The position numbers and the translations under genes were made by a program. Below are positions 35,273 through 46,800 of a stretch of DNA of 64,000 nucleotides, in pieces. The notes under the pieces are model-generated. The model did no database searches. It had not been told where the DNA came from and saw only the letters and a list, made by a program, of their open reading frames with translations. This stretch comes from Suillus spraguei (taxonomy: Eukaryota > Basidiomycota > Agaricomycetes > Boletales > Suillaceae): assembly GCA_016800925.1 (NCBI GenBank), contig JABCPU010000054.1:186001-250000 (forward strand). The letters are read 5' to 3'. The stretch's first letter is position 1, and each line of letters starts with the position of its first letter.

Positions 35273-35687
35273 GGTGATTATGACTATGATACATGAGATA
35301 TTCTGGTTATATAGTTAGATATAGTCATAAAATAACATAATGACACCACTTTATAATTTATATAATAGTGGCATGATTTTTATGGTGTCATAAATAATGA
35401 TTTATATAGTTTTAATATACACTCAAAAAACTGTCCACATGAGTCATCATTTTATAAGCCTTATATCTCCACCATATCTCCGCCGATTCCCACGGTGTAG
35501 GGCTCAAATAAAAGCCCTGAAGCCATACTACAATGTGGTATAAGTATGTCCTTGAGGAATTTGTTCATTCTCACACAATATCATAGATAGTGAAAAATGT
35601 CAAAACATGCGGACAGTTTTTTGAGCCACTGTAACACGAAAGAAAGGGAAGAAGCGCGCCAGATCCACTAGCCCCAAACCCATTATT

Positions 35688-36077
35688 TTGCCATCACCTC
35701 TATGCATGTCTACCTCTAACACTGATGATAATATGAAGTGTCGATTCTGTGGTATTATTGGGCATCAGCAAAAGAATTGCCCCAACTACCAGTGCCAAAT
35801 CTGTCTGCGACATGCTCCTACCCATTTCTCTATCTATTGTCCTCAACGAGTCAGGACTCCTCCCTTCACGTTAACCTGGAAGGATAACGGGTTCTACGAA
35901 GCACTTCATTCTTGGGAACGACAGCTTAGCGATGAGCGAACTCGAGCAGCGAAGAGGCGGGATTCTAAACGACGTGCTGGTGCTGAAGAAGCCGCATACA
36001 TGAGGAGTGGGTCATTCCTTGATGAGGACTACGAGTATAGCGACGATCCTGTCTACTATGCTAATCAGGACAAGTAA
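35688..36077 (+). CDS. Zinc-knuckle protein, probably retroelement gag-related
   Basis: This ~129-residue open frame (in-frame ATGs at 35703 and 35733) has a canonical CCHC knuckle C-R-F-C-x4-H-x4-C, then a second Cys/His cluster (CQICLRHAPTHFSIYC), a charged helical stretch rich in Arg/Glu (WERQLSDERTRAAKRRDSKRR) and an acidic Asp/Tyr tail. It ends 32 bp before an LTR start, after a purine-rich aaaatgggggtaa that fits a polypurine tract. It may therefore be the last ORF of an LTR element or of a gag-only non-autonomous element, truncated on the left by the Tc1 derivative. The function is inferred from the motif only. Confidence 0.5.
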   Translation: MPSPLCMSTSNTDDNMKCRFCGIIGHQQKNCPNYQCQICLRHAPTHFSIYCPQRVRTPPFTLTWKDNGFYEALHSWERQLSDERTRAAKRRDSKRRAGAEEAAYMRSGSFLDEDYEYSDDPVYYANQDK

Positions 36078-36109
36078 AGTTGGTGACTTTACATGTAAAA
36101 TGGGGGTAA

Positions 36110-36582
36110 TGTTACAATCGTACGTGCCCCTATTCATTTTCTGCTTCCTTTACTTTGTATATTACGTAACATGACTCTGACTCATATGCTCAACGCATCT
36201 GTACTATAATTGCCTTCCTTCCTTGGATACGCACTTACATTCTCATGTCTCTCTCTCTCTTGGTCCGTGCGCACATATTGGTCTATTTAAGCACATTGTA
36301 TTATGCTTGTATACTTTACTTTAATCTTACTGGGTTTTACCTGAATCTCCTTCGCTTAGGTCTCCAACCTAAGTCGTATCATCTCTAAGACTAAGCACTC
36401 CTTAGCCTTAGTCTCTATTCTCGTGGAACCTCTTAGACTTGTCTTTGAGGCTGAACCCTTGATAGTACTCAGAACGTGTTCCTTGTACTTTCACCTTGTC
36501 CTCTTCTGGACATTGTAGAACTTCCCAGCAGACCGCCTGTGTCTTTTCACTGTTGCTGGTGACGCCACCCCAGTTCATAACA
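36110..36582 (+). mobile_element. Probable 3' LTR (473 bp)
   Basis: Starts TGTTAC and ends ATAACA (inverted TGTTA/TAACA termini), preceded by a polypurine-like tgggggtaa. It contains a ct-rich run and a tatttaag TATA-like site. No second copy is visible in the window, so the 5' partner is missing or outside. It is a different family from the solo LTR at 13073. Confidence 0.5.
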
Positions 36583-36615
36583 GGTATGCATGGCTCATCC
36601 AAATTTTTCACTTAG

Positions 36616-37354
36616 ATTTTTGGTATTACGGCGATAAGAATACGTCGACATCAAAACCACTTCAGATGCACGTACTTTTTGTATGCTGGTTTGGGCGTAA
36701 TGTCACGTTCAAGGGTGGTTGGTCTGCCAAGTGCTTGCACAGGCTTGAATTCTTCACAAGTGAGGATCCTGGATGTTTTGGATTTCTAGATCCCGATCAA
36801 GTGATTTGTGGGGTCCATCTCATTCCTGCATTCACACATAATTGCACAGATCACTACATGGGACCCTCATTTGTCTGTCCTGAAGAGGATGGCAACACAG
36901 ACTGGCGGTATGTCTATGTCAATATGTATGTATCTTTTAACTTCTATCTACTCACAATTCTAACGACTGTAGAAGGTTTGTAGACAGAGATATGTTCATG
37001 CGGTTTCGTGGTGGAGGTATCGGCCATAAAGTCACATGGGAATGGGATCAATTTTTGCAGAGCGATGGAGCCACAGCAAATGTCCCCGATGGCAAGGAGA
37101 ATTGGGATGATATTTATATGGATGCTGGGGAGGAGGACAGGGAGGAGGACAGGGAGGAGGATGGGGAGGAGGACAGGGAGGAGGACAGGGAGGAGGATGG
37201 GGAGGAGGACAGGGAGGAGGATGGGGAGGAGGACAGGGAGGAGGATGGGGAGGAGGACAGGGAGGAGGATGGGGAGGAGGACAGGGAGGAAGATCCAGAC
37301 AATATATTAGAGGCTGATTCAGATGAGGAGCTTGACAATGATGTACTTGCATGA
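36616..37354 (+). pseudogene. C-terminal fragment of a DNA-transposon-associated protein
   Basis: An open frame from about 36620 (first ATG 36666) reads WFGRNVTFKGGWSAKCLHRLEFF, then DPDQVICGVHLIPAF and DWRYVYVN. A ~50-nt intron with donor at 36926 leads to FVDRDMFMRFRGGGIGHK, a run of EED-R/EED-G units and the end EELDNDVLA. This is the C-terminal signature of large Agaricomycete transposon proteins (Plavaka/CACTA- or KDZ-associated; I recognise the pattern but cannot fix the family). The catalytic part is absent, so it is a 5'-truncated fragment. Confidence 0.55.
37130..37290. repeat. gaggaggacaggga / gaggaggatgggga minisatellite
   Basis: About 13 copies of a 12-bp unit alternating in pairs. 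In the + frame it encodes EEDR and EEDG units, a highly acidic tract inside the transposon-protein fragment. The other frames are Gly/Arg or Pro-rich artefacts. Confidence 0.85.
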
Positions 37355-37927
37355 GAGGGTTATGGTGCACTTTAATTTAAGTTATATTACTCAATGATAT
37401 ACTACACATAAGATAGATAATGTTAGCAGGCCAATACAGACATTAGCTACTCGCTGTCAGGTTGACGTGCAGCTTAGCACGACATAGTGCAGATGCCATA
37501 TAGTTTAACATGACATAGAGCCAACGATTAGCTAAGACCATGACATGGCACGTCTGAGAAGCGTTGTGGCGCGGCCCCAATCCAAATCAGGTAATTTCTG
37601 AACTATGGACTTTTGGTGATGATCATGATGGTGGCAAGATTCAGGAGTATCTATGACGCTTTTGGTGCTCCTTCCTATGGCTATTGGGCATGTTTCGTCC
37701 TGCACAAATGCACGAAGAACATGCTACCAATAAAATCAGAACATTAAATGAATTGCGAAAGACTCTAGAGTAGACGATATCGTGCGAGGGAATACAAAAC
37801 AACAGTACGATCAATATGGAAGGTAATTCTACAACTGACAGGTATTAAGTACAGTGATCAGGATGAAAGAAGATCGAAAATCAACAACTTGAGAACCTAT
37901 ACCAGACGAAATCAATGCGACACAGAA

Positions 37928-40900
37928 CTACACGCCAATATGAACGAAAACCATCCTCTGCTCAAGTGGCACTGTCGTCTTCACGGAGCACGTAGCACGG
38001 TTGAGTGCCCAGGCCGCCTTCGTACAGTCCATCATAGCACCATCTTTCAAATCCTTCACTATGTTCTCGTAGAAAGCTTTCACAACGTGATTCGCGACAG
38101 CGTCGTCGACCACCCACAGCGTGCCAATCACGCTCTTGAACCCCGAAAACTGGAGTCCAGCTGCGAGGTGGATGACTTCGTCGGGCGTCTTCTCATCACC
38201 AACAGCAGTATGACATGCTGACAAGAATGCGAACTCGGCGTGAGGAATGTCTTTGTTCATGATGTCGAGCAGCGTGACAGGTTCATCTTTCATGGCGAAA
38301 CGTGAATAGTAAGGCTGCTCGTGGTCCTGCTTCCCATGACAAGCGAGATGCACCCAGGTGTTGTGTTGCAAAGCGTCGAGTGCACCTGCTCGCGTGGCAT
38401 TATCGCCAGAAAGAGTAGTGGGGTTGGCCGTCACGGGGACAATCTTGCGGACGAGCTCGAGCTCGCTGTCGATAGCCTTGAGCGCCTCGCCTTGTCCTGC
38501 ACCCAATTCACTTTGTCCGATTGCAACAAAGGACGGAGTCCTGCGTGTTTTCATCATCTGTCTAGATCTGATCAGAGCGGAAAGTGTCGGAGTGTAAGAA
38601 CAGATGTAGACGTCCTCCATGCATAGTTCCCGTGTAATTCCGTCTGCTTTCATTCGGAAGGGGTGAGCTGCGTGGAGAGGAATGGAAGTGAAGGCCGCAG
38701 TTGGACATAACCAGATTCGAGAGCGGCACCCCACTCTGAGATCACGCTGGAGGACGATGACGATGGGTAGCATGATCTCGTCCCATACTGTCCGCAAGAG
38801 GCCTTGCAGTTCCTTCCTTGTCTCCTCTGGGAGCATGCAAGATGCATGTCGTATCTCCCTTGCAAAGTCCTTCTTGAGCACCTCCAGATGTGTGAGATTC
38901 ATGCGCGGGAGGCTAACGTGGTGTGGCTCGCCTGATGTGGGGACAATAATGGCGCTGCATGAATATTGACTCGCGACGAGGATGATGACTGGGCCATTGC
39001 GTGCTGCCGCTTGCAATTGTGGATACAACGGCGGAAGCATGAACCGCGAGAAACCTTGAAGACTTCGGATTTCAGCTACCACGGCATCCCACTGCTCCTG
39101 AAGTCTCCTGTATTGTATTGCTGCTAGATCAGCAGCAGCTCGATCAGCGCTGCCGGCGAAACCCTGAGCATCAGACAAGCGTTGGTTGATCTCCGAGAGC
39201 TTGTGAGCTAGTTCTGGGCTTGCAAACTTCAGATCTTCCAGCGGTGTCCTGAGTCGAGAGGCCAGCGACCATTGCTGGCCACGACCCTGCTCCAGGAGTT
39301 CAACTGCTTGTCGCAGATCATCATGGCGTATGGCATACGAGGCTGCATCTACTGTTAGTGATTGGGCGCTGCGAAAAGCGGTTGCAGCCTCCCGCCGTGA
39401 GACGACGGATGATCGCGTCATCACGTGGTTGTCGAAGAGCTCCAGGCACGTGTGGTATGCTTCAAGAGCAGAGTCGTGTCCATAGACTTCTGCTTGGCGA
39501 GCCCAGTCTATGGCCTCTTCGATGCGTTCCGGGAATCTTTGGCTGGGATGTCGTGATGCTAGTCTGAAGTTCTCTACAGCGAACGACAAATCAGCACACT
39601 TGCCTTGCACCCTGTAACGAGACAAGTAGGCCTCCTGCAACCGCCTATAGCTAAAATATCTACTTGGGTGCAGTGAAGGCAAAGCCTCCAACGAATCTTG
39701 GCAGAGTCTAATAGCCTCCTCGACATCTTCATTCTTCCGAGTTTGCGTGAAACGAGAACAGAGCGCTGAGCTCAAATTTTAAAGACCTTGATGGTGAAAT
39801 GGATGGCCATGCGGTGTTAACTGAAGTGAATCCCGGAACAGGTCGATGGCCTCGTTGAGATCCTCGCTGGTATCCAATTTCTCATATCTGGTTTGGAGCG
39901 TGATGGCAAGGTTGTTAAGTGAGGTATCACGATTTGGATTCCCAGGCGGGCGCAATGTCAGTGCCTGGCGCCGGAGGCTGATGGATCTGATGATATCGTT
40001 AACATCATCACCGCCGCGTTGCTTGAAACGGGTGTAGAGGGCGCCTCCTAGGTTGTCCAATGAGAAATCACGATATTTGTGCCCAACAGGGCACAGGCGC
40101 AGCGCTTCTTCATACAAAGAGATGGCCTCATTGAGGTCATCTGGGTTACCTTGGTGATCAAAGCGGTAATTGAGTGACAAGGCCAAGTCATTCAGATAGG
40201 TGGAGCGTTCAGAATGTCCCTCGGGGAAGAGAGAAACGGCTTCACGACCATGTTGTATGCTCTCTGCTAGATCATCGATGGTACCGCGCTGGAGAAAGCG
40301 TGCTTCAACTGCCTGTGCAAGATTGTCGAGGGCTCTGGGACAGTATTTGTTGCCCAGAGGACAGAGCTTGAGCACGACTCGTCGAAGGTGGATACCTTCA
40401 TCTGATGCGTCGATTGGGAGATTGTTGCATTCGCGGACCACATAATCGACACTATTGTTCCCTGCCGCGATGCTATGAAGGTAGGTGCCCTCTGGACAGA
40501 GGGCCAATAGCTTGCAGGATAATTCCGCCGATTCTTGGATATATACGGCAGTCTTCTTGTTGCTGTAGCACCAAGTCAGCGCTTCAAAGAGGTGATAGGT
40601 AGATGATGAATGATCAGCGTGGCCCTGCGGACATAATGAAAGGGCTTCGCGGAAGAGAGAGGCGATGGAGTTGATGCCTTGAAAATCACTTCGAATATAA
40701 CCTTTGAGGCGAGCCCACGCGAGGTTGGTGAGAGCCGCTGCCCGGTGAAGATGGCCGACCGGGCATTGGTCCAGGACCAACTGAAAATGCCGTACGGCAT
40801 CGTTGAGGTGAGAGACCCTCTTGCTTGCCATGTATTTGGCAAAATGGGCATGGCCCGCATCCGTGTCTCGGGTAATCTGGCATCCGACGATGGGCTACAG

Positions 40901-41536
40901 CAAGTGTTCCGTCAACAAAAGCTAACAGCACGGACGCTGATGTCACTCACGTTAAGCGGTGCGCTGTCCTGATTGTCACAATTATGTAGAACAGTGGCCT
41001 TGAGCGTGAGGGAAGGCTGGACACCATGAACGGGTGGGAAGGACAGAACTGCGAGATATCAGTAGATGTGCATGAATGGGAAGCAGGTTACTCACCGAAA
41101 GGCTTGCTTCCATGATCGAGCAACGCATCCCATGATGTTTCAAGTTTTCCGATGACTTCTCCATTGCCTAGCATGCGACCGAGCTCGAAGGAAGTTCTGA
41201 TCTCCACTGATAATGCAGGAGATGCATCTAATGATCTACAAACAAAAGATTAGTCCTCGAGTTATATAGAAAAATCTTAATGAACTTATACAATGTTACG
41301 GTATCGGCCCACGCTGTAGATTGGTTGGATAATAAGATTCCAATGGCTGATTTCCAGCACCTGCTCGAGTCGTGACTGATGGATACGTAGATGCCTGCTG
41401 GAATGCGCTCAGAAGGGACTGTGAGATTTTTCCCACTGACAACTGTAGATAGAACGTGAGGATCACCAGACGAATGCGAATGCGATATGAATTGACCTTC
41501 GAGTCTGATATATCGGCCTTCTAAGTTACGGGGCAT
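37928..41536 (-). pseudogene. C2-TPR-CHAT gene 3 with one in-frame TAA
   Basis: Exons: complement(37928-40894, 40951-41048, 41096-41235, 41292-41536). They join in a single frame of 1150 codons, interrupted only by TAA at 39779-39781, where unit 2 has CAC (His). The upstream portion (C2 plus most TPRs) and the downstream portion (last TPRs plus CHAT) are each open for over 500 codons in the same frame. The CHAT His and Cys (HLACHG, FLSACHTA) are intact. The first exon contains what is an intron in unit 2: four bases of the GTGAGT donor are gone and the remaining 54 nt are in frame, adding 18 residues in the C2-like region. It may be a very young pseudogene, a readthrough gene or a sequencing error. 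It is divergent from the NACHT-WD40 gene starting near 43.3 kb. Confidence 0.85.
39779..39781 (-). other. Single nonsense codon splitting CHAT gene 3
   Basis: ctttaaaattt in place of cttcacaattt of unit 2. Two base changes turn CAC into TAA. No other interruption is visible in the joined frame. Confidence 0.85.
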
Positions 41537-42344
41537 GATAGAGCTATGAAGCAACACGATAAGTATCAAGGATCTGGATGGGCTGGGCAGTGAGCTGAAC
41601 GAGTAGCAGAAGAAGACGAGACTGAGGATATGGGACTGCAAATGAAATTCAGGTTAGAGGGTTCAGGTCATGTATTTCCACGTTGTGGGCTGTTCGGAAC
41701 GATAGACACTGGTATGATAGCACTAAGCGCTGAGGCTAAAAGATCACCAAGCATATATTGCTGAAGTGGACAATGTCAATATCAGCCAGTCAACAAGAAA
41801 AGCAAGGAGACACGCGAGTCTCAGAGCGTTCTGCGAACCTTGCTACTGTAACTCTTATCATGGGCTGTACTCAGGTGTAGTACTCATTTAACGCGAGACT
41901 AAGAATTCAGTGTATTTCATAGTACAAGCAATAGAAACCAATGAAAATGACGCGTTGATCCATTTTATGCGGGTCTGATTGACAAGGGGTGAGTCAGGGA
42001 GAAAAGTCAGGTCGAATGCGAGAGCGGGACGCTGAAGGACATGTTGAAGAGCTTGGTTAGCATGGCGGTGAACCGGGAGTTGATCAAGCCTAATGTGTAT
42101 ACGAGCGTTGAAGACAATTTGAATGAGGTCTGAACACCAAATCAGTACTTGCGCGAAAGCAAGGCAGTGGCGTCACAGACTCGGACGAAGCCCCGACCTT
42201 CAAGAAGGCCTGCCAGATCAAATATTGTCCGGTCATCAACCACGAACCAGAAGATTATCCAACAGAAGTATGCGGCCATGACAAGAACTATATTCAACTG
42301 CAAGTGTCACTCATAACCTGTTATGTTCCATATACAAGGGCAGC

Positions 42345-43340
42345 CCTTTGATGATACATAATTTCAAGTTTCAACAATGTCGTGTACAATCGACGGTGAG
42401 CATAGGGATTCATTTGATATTTAGCAAGTCAGAAAATACAATATTGGCCCTGCGTCGTCTTTCGTTCGCCTCCGCAAATAAAGTGAGTGTCTTCACCTTC
42501 TTACCCTCTACAATACTGTTTACAAAGACCAAGCACGCTTGGCGCTAGTCTCAAACCTTGAAAACCATTAAATACAGTTGTATGCGCGGATCGCACAGGA
42601 AACTGCCTTCCATTCACAGATTCAACGCAAAACAAATATGGGGAATGCAGTGGCTTTCGAAAGTATGCATCAATCAGATTCCAACGAAACGACGATGCCG
42701 CAGAGCAACTACGTACACGCATACGCTTCTGACCAAGCCGTATTTTACGGGGACAGGATAGTCAACAACGTAAGGCAATCGAGTGTGTTCCGGTGCACTC
42801 AATGGTGTGTGATTTCTTAACTGAAAGAGTGCCGCGCAAAACCTCACCTACTATGATGACTGTTGGAAAGGCGCTCAACGCCAAGAACGAACAAGGAGTC
42901 ATCAAAGGAGATAGAAACATGAACATGAACATTCTGAACACGCAACACGCTAAGTTGGACGGAAGGAGCCGCGAAGAACAGTATGATGTAGTGGACACTA
43001 TTGCACACGCTGCCGGCGGCATCTCGTGCCTATATTTTATAGAAACGATGTACCCACATATGTGGGATCATTCTCCTTCGCTTCACAATGTGCAAAGGCA
43101 AAGGCAATTCATCGACTCAAGACACCGAAGCAACAGTTCATGAAAGCTCAGTACGTGGCTCACTTAACTCATTCGACTCCAAACACTGATATTGACCCAT
43201 CCTTCGTCTAGCACCGACCCCGTGATGGAGTCTATTGGTTCCTGGGGAAGGTTAAGGACGGTGCGAACAAATTGAGGGCCACGGTGAGTCCACGAGCATG
43301 CATAATAAGTGTTCTGGAATACAACTAAGCTTGCATCAAG
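42345..43340 (+). other. Region between CHAT unit 3 and NACHT gene; possible small gene
   Basis: A frame from ATG 42638 (MGNAVAFESMHQ) could splice at a GT near 42771 to an AG near 42828. Another frame covers 42793-43143. Neither shows a known domain or a convincing complete model. The region may hold 5' exons or the promoter of the NACHT-WD40 gene. Confidence 0.3.
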
Positions 43341-43344
43341 CGCT

Positions 43345-43823
43345 CGAAGGATTCCCGCAGCCGTAGCCCTGCTCCCCCAAATGTCTATCATCATGAATGT
43401 GCTTCATCGACCCCAAATATCAAGGTGGGTTCTCATACTTCATCCAGTCTCTAACTCATTCTAAATTCCGGTGGTCACATAGGCTCAGGTTACTCCGTCT
43501 GGTGTGGAAGTGGAGGTTCACACCCAATCGGCACTTCAGGATGCGCGACATGCTACAAAACGCATGCATCCACTTTCTGGCTCTGCGATAACTGCGGTGT
43601 CCGTTGACAAAAACGCACAAGCGGATGTCAATGCTGCTGACAGTTTCCAGGACACATATCTCAAACCCCTCAGGATATTCGACGCTGTTATATCAGAGAT
43701 TGCGAATGTATGCAAGCCCTCCTCTCGATCAGAATAGAACTTATCTTATCCCGTTCCACAGGTACATCCATATGCAAAGATGGCGCTGGGCGTGTTGTCT
43801 TGTGCAGCTAAAGTATGTTTTCA

Positions 43824-43859
<36 letters not shown>

Positions 43860-46800
43860 GATTATTTGTGCAGATTATTCTAGATCAAGCGGATCGCGAC
43901 AAAGCGGTACTCGAACTTCTCATGAAAATATGCGAAGTTTACAGCTTCATAATGCAAGACGACATACTTGGCAAAATCTCGTCGATGCACACTATTCTTG
44001 CAAAGATTTCTCAGCAGACACGTGAATGTGCTCATTTTATCAAAAGTTACTCGGAGACCAAGAAATTCTGTGAGTTTTAACAAGCTGTTGCGTTCTGCAC
44101 CGTCTCGAGCTTTCACCATCTTCACAGGGAGCAGACTTGGAAAGAACGTCGCCTCAGAAACGGACGATATTATAAAAATGTACAACGACGTGTTCGAGAG
44201 TCTCATGCAAAATTACCGGGACCAAGTTGCTCGCGACGTAGCCATACACGTCCACGATATAGCAATACACGTCAGCCATATGGGTAAGGGTTGGCACATC
44301 CTTGTGACTTAACATATATTCATACCGTTTCAGAAGAAATGTTGGACCTCAGCGGTATGACTTATGCAGAGGGCGCAGGACTGGATACAAGAAGAGAATG
44401 CCTTCAAGGGACGCGTATGGAAATCCTTTCCCAGATCACAGAATGGGTCAACAGCACTGGGGACAACATTCCACGCGTGTTGTGGCTATCTGGCCCTGCA
44501 GGCAAGGGCAAATCGGCCATCGGCCATACCATTGCTAAGTGGTTCGAAGACGTGGGAGGGCTTGGTTCGTGTTACTCTTTCGACCGCCAGCGAGAAGCAG
44601 ATCGTCGCCATGAAAAGATCTTTTCCACGATCGCGCGTGACCTGGCTGACCGTAACCCGGAGATGAGGCGGGCATTGGCCGATGCAGTTCAGGCTGCGAG
44701 TTCGCTCAAGAAGACAGCGGATATCATCCAACAGTGGCAGAAACTTCTTATTGAACCACTGAGGAAATCATCTGAGTCGACTGGAGAACCCATCGTGATC
44801 GTGATCGATGCACTAGACGAGAGTGGCGGGGTAGAGACACGAAGAGACCTCCTCCGTATTCTAGCTGGCAAACATACAAACCCCGCTGTTCCCAAAATCA
44901 CAGACCTTTCAGACAACCTCCGTTTCATCGTCACTTCTCGCCCGCTTGATGACATCAATGACGAGTTTCACGGTGTTCAGCATATTCGTCAGATATCAAT
45001 GGATGATATTCCACCAGCAGTCGCAGAGCGCGACATCCGTGCTTATGTATCCAACGAGCTGGAAGGACTGGATTTCCAGGATGGAGAGTTCACGGTCCTC
45101 GCTGAGAAAGCGGAAGGACTTTTCGAGTGGGCGCGTCTCGCTTGCGGATACATCAAAGAACCTCATCCTGGGATATCTCCAATTGATTGCTACGAAGCTG
45201 TGGTGTCACGCGATCCAACTGAGAGATGCATGCTGTTGCACGACATGTATCGCCTTATTTTAACAGATATCATACACAAGGATACATCTACCAACGTCCA
45301 GCATTCGCAGAAACTACGCTCAACTACGCTAGCGAGATTTCGCTCAGCGATGGGACAAATACTAGGCACAGCTGAGCCCCTTCCTTTAGCTTCCCTGAAC
45401 GTGATGAGGCACCATTTTCCAAAGCCAGAGGACCATTTCGACGTGAAGCTTGTGATAAAATGTATGGGTTCCCTTCTCAGCGGCACCACCAACCCAAATT
45501 CTCCAATCCGACCCCTTCACGCATCCTTCCATGATTTCTTGACAGACGAACGGTCCAGTGGAGAGTTTTTCATCGACCTATCAAGGGCGCAACGTCACCT
45601 TGCATTCGCGTCACTTCGAGTGCTGGAACACGGTCTTCGTTTCAATATCTGTGATTTAAAGTCTTCGTATCTGCCTAATAGCGAAGATCCGGGGCTGCAA
45701 GAACGAGTCCAAAAATGTATCTCCCCACATTTGTCATATTCCTCTCGATTTTGGGCTTCGCATGTACGATCCACAGTCTTCGACAAGGAGCTTGCGAAAG
45801 AAGTGAAATCGTTGTTCGACCATGAGCGACTGTTTTTCTGGCTCGAGTTACTCGCCTTGATCAATGCGCTCGGCGATGCAGTTCCTGCCCTTTCACTCAT
45901 TCCCCAGTGGCTAAAGGTGTGTCTACTTCTGCCGAGTGTCAGATAGGGCACTCACACGCAACCACAGGGCCGCTCCGAATTCAAAGACGTCTCGTTGACT
46001 GCAATAGACGTACAGAGGTTTATTCAAGTCTTCGGCGGTATAATTTTACACAGCACGCCACATCTATATGTATCAGCACTCCCATTCTCGCCTGCCAACT
46101 CTCCGCTATCGAAAAAAAAATTTGTATGGTTTCCGAATACCCTTCGTGTAGCATTCGGACGTGCTATGAACTGGCAAGCTGTTCAGACCGTGCTCAGGGG
46201 ACACACTGATTCAGTTCGGTCGGTCTCGTTCTCGCCGGACGGCACTGTTCGGCTGTGGGATGCAGGCACGGGTGAGCCAGTGGGTGAGCCCTTGCGGGGG
46301 CACACTAATTCAGTCGAGTCGGCCTCGTTCTCGCCGGATGGCACTCGCATTGTCACTGGTTCAAGGGATAGCACCGTTCGGCTGTGGAATGCAAGGACGG
46401 GGGAGCCAGTCGGTGAGCCCTTGGGGGGTCACACTGATTCAGTTTCGTCAGTCTCGTTCTCGCCGGACGGCACTCACATCGTCACTGGTTCACAGGATAG
46501 GACTGTTCGGCTGTGGGATGCAAGGACGCGGGAGCCAGTCGGGGAGCCCTTGCGAGGGCACACTGATTCAGTTGAGTCGGTCTCGTTCTCGCCGGACGGC
46601 ACTCGCATCGTCAGTGGTTCAAGAGATAGCACTGTTTGGCTGTGGGATGCAGGGACGGGGGAGCCAGTCGGGCAGCCCTTGCGGGGACACACTTCATCAG
46701 TCAACTCGGTCTCGTTCTCGCCGGACGGCACTCGCATCGTCACTTGTTCTTGGGATAGAACTGTCCGGCTGTGGGATGCAAGGACGGGGGGGGCAGTCGG

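Larger units (their letters stand above)
34061..35631. mobile_element. Palindromic Tc1-type derivative (two inverted N-terminal halves)
   Basis: Flanked by TA on both sides (34059-34060 and 35632-35633). 34061-~34930 matches the nested element at 14388-16003 read from its 3' end, covering the right TIR and the first half of the transposase. 34931-35631 matches the same end again in the opposite orientation. Both arms carry the transposase helix-turn-helix: 34420-34785 (+), with a 15-bp and a 1-bp deletion, and 34958-35272 (-). The second and third catalytic residues are absent. The element could be mobilised in trans but not encode a transposase. Confidence 0.88.
37640..42345 (-). repeat. CHAT segmental-duplication unit 3
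   Basis: 3' flank, gene and 5' flank are colinear with units 1 and 2. The junction with foreign DNA on the left is near 37640 (aagattcagg, matching aaaattcagg at 28668). 37355-37640 contains nothing recognisable. Confidence 0.75.

Noticed and set aside
36408..36611. Minus-strand 67-codon frame with protein-like composition (NWGGVTSNSEKTQAV)
   Set aside because: It lies inside the putative LTR (36110-36582) with no identifiable family; it may deserve a database search but I could not support a gene.
37008..37370. Gly/Arg-rich and Pro-rich frames over the EED minisatellite
   Set aside because: Shadows of the acidic-repeat frame, which alone continues into recognisable transposon-protein sequence.
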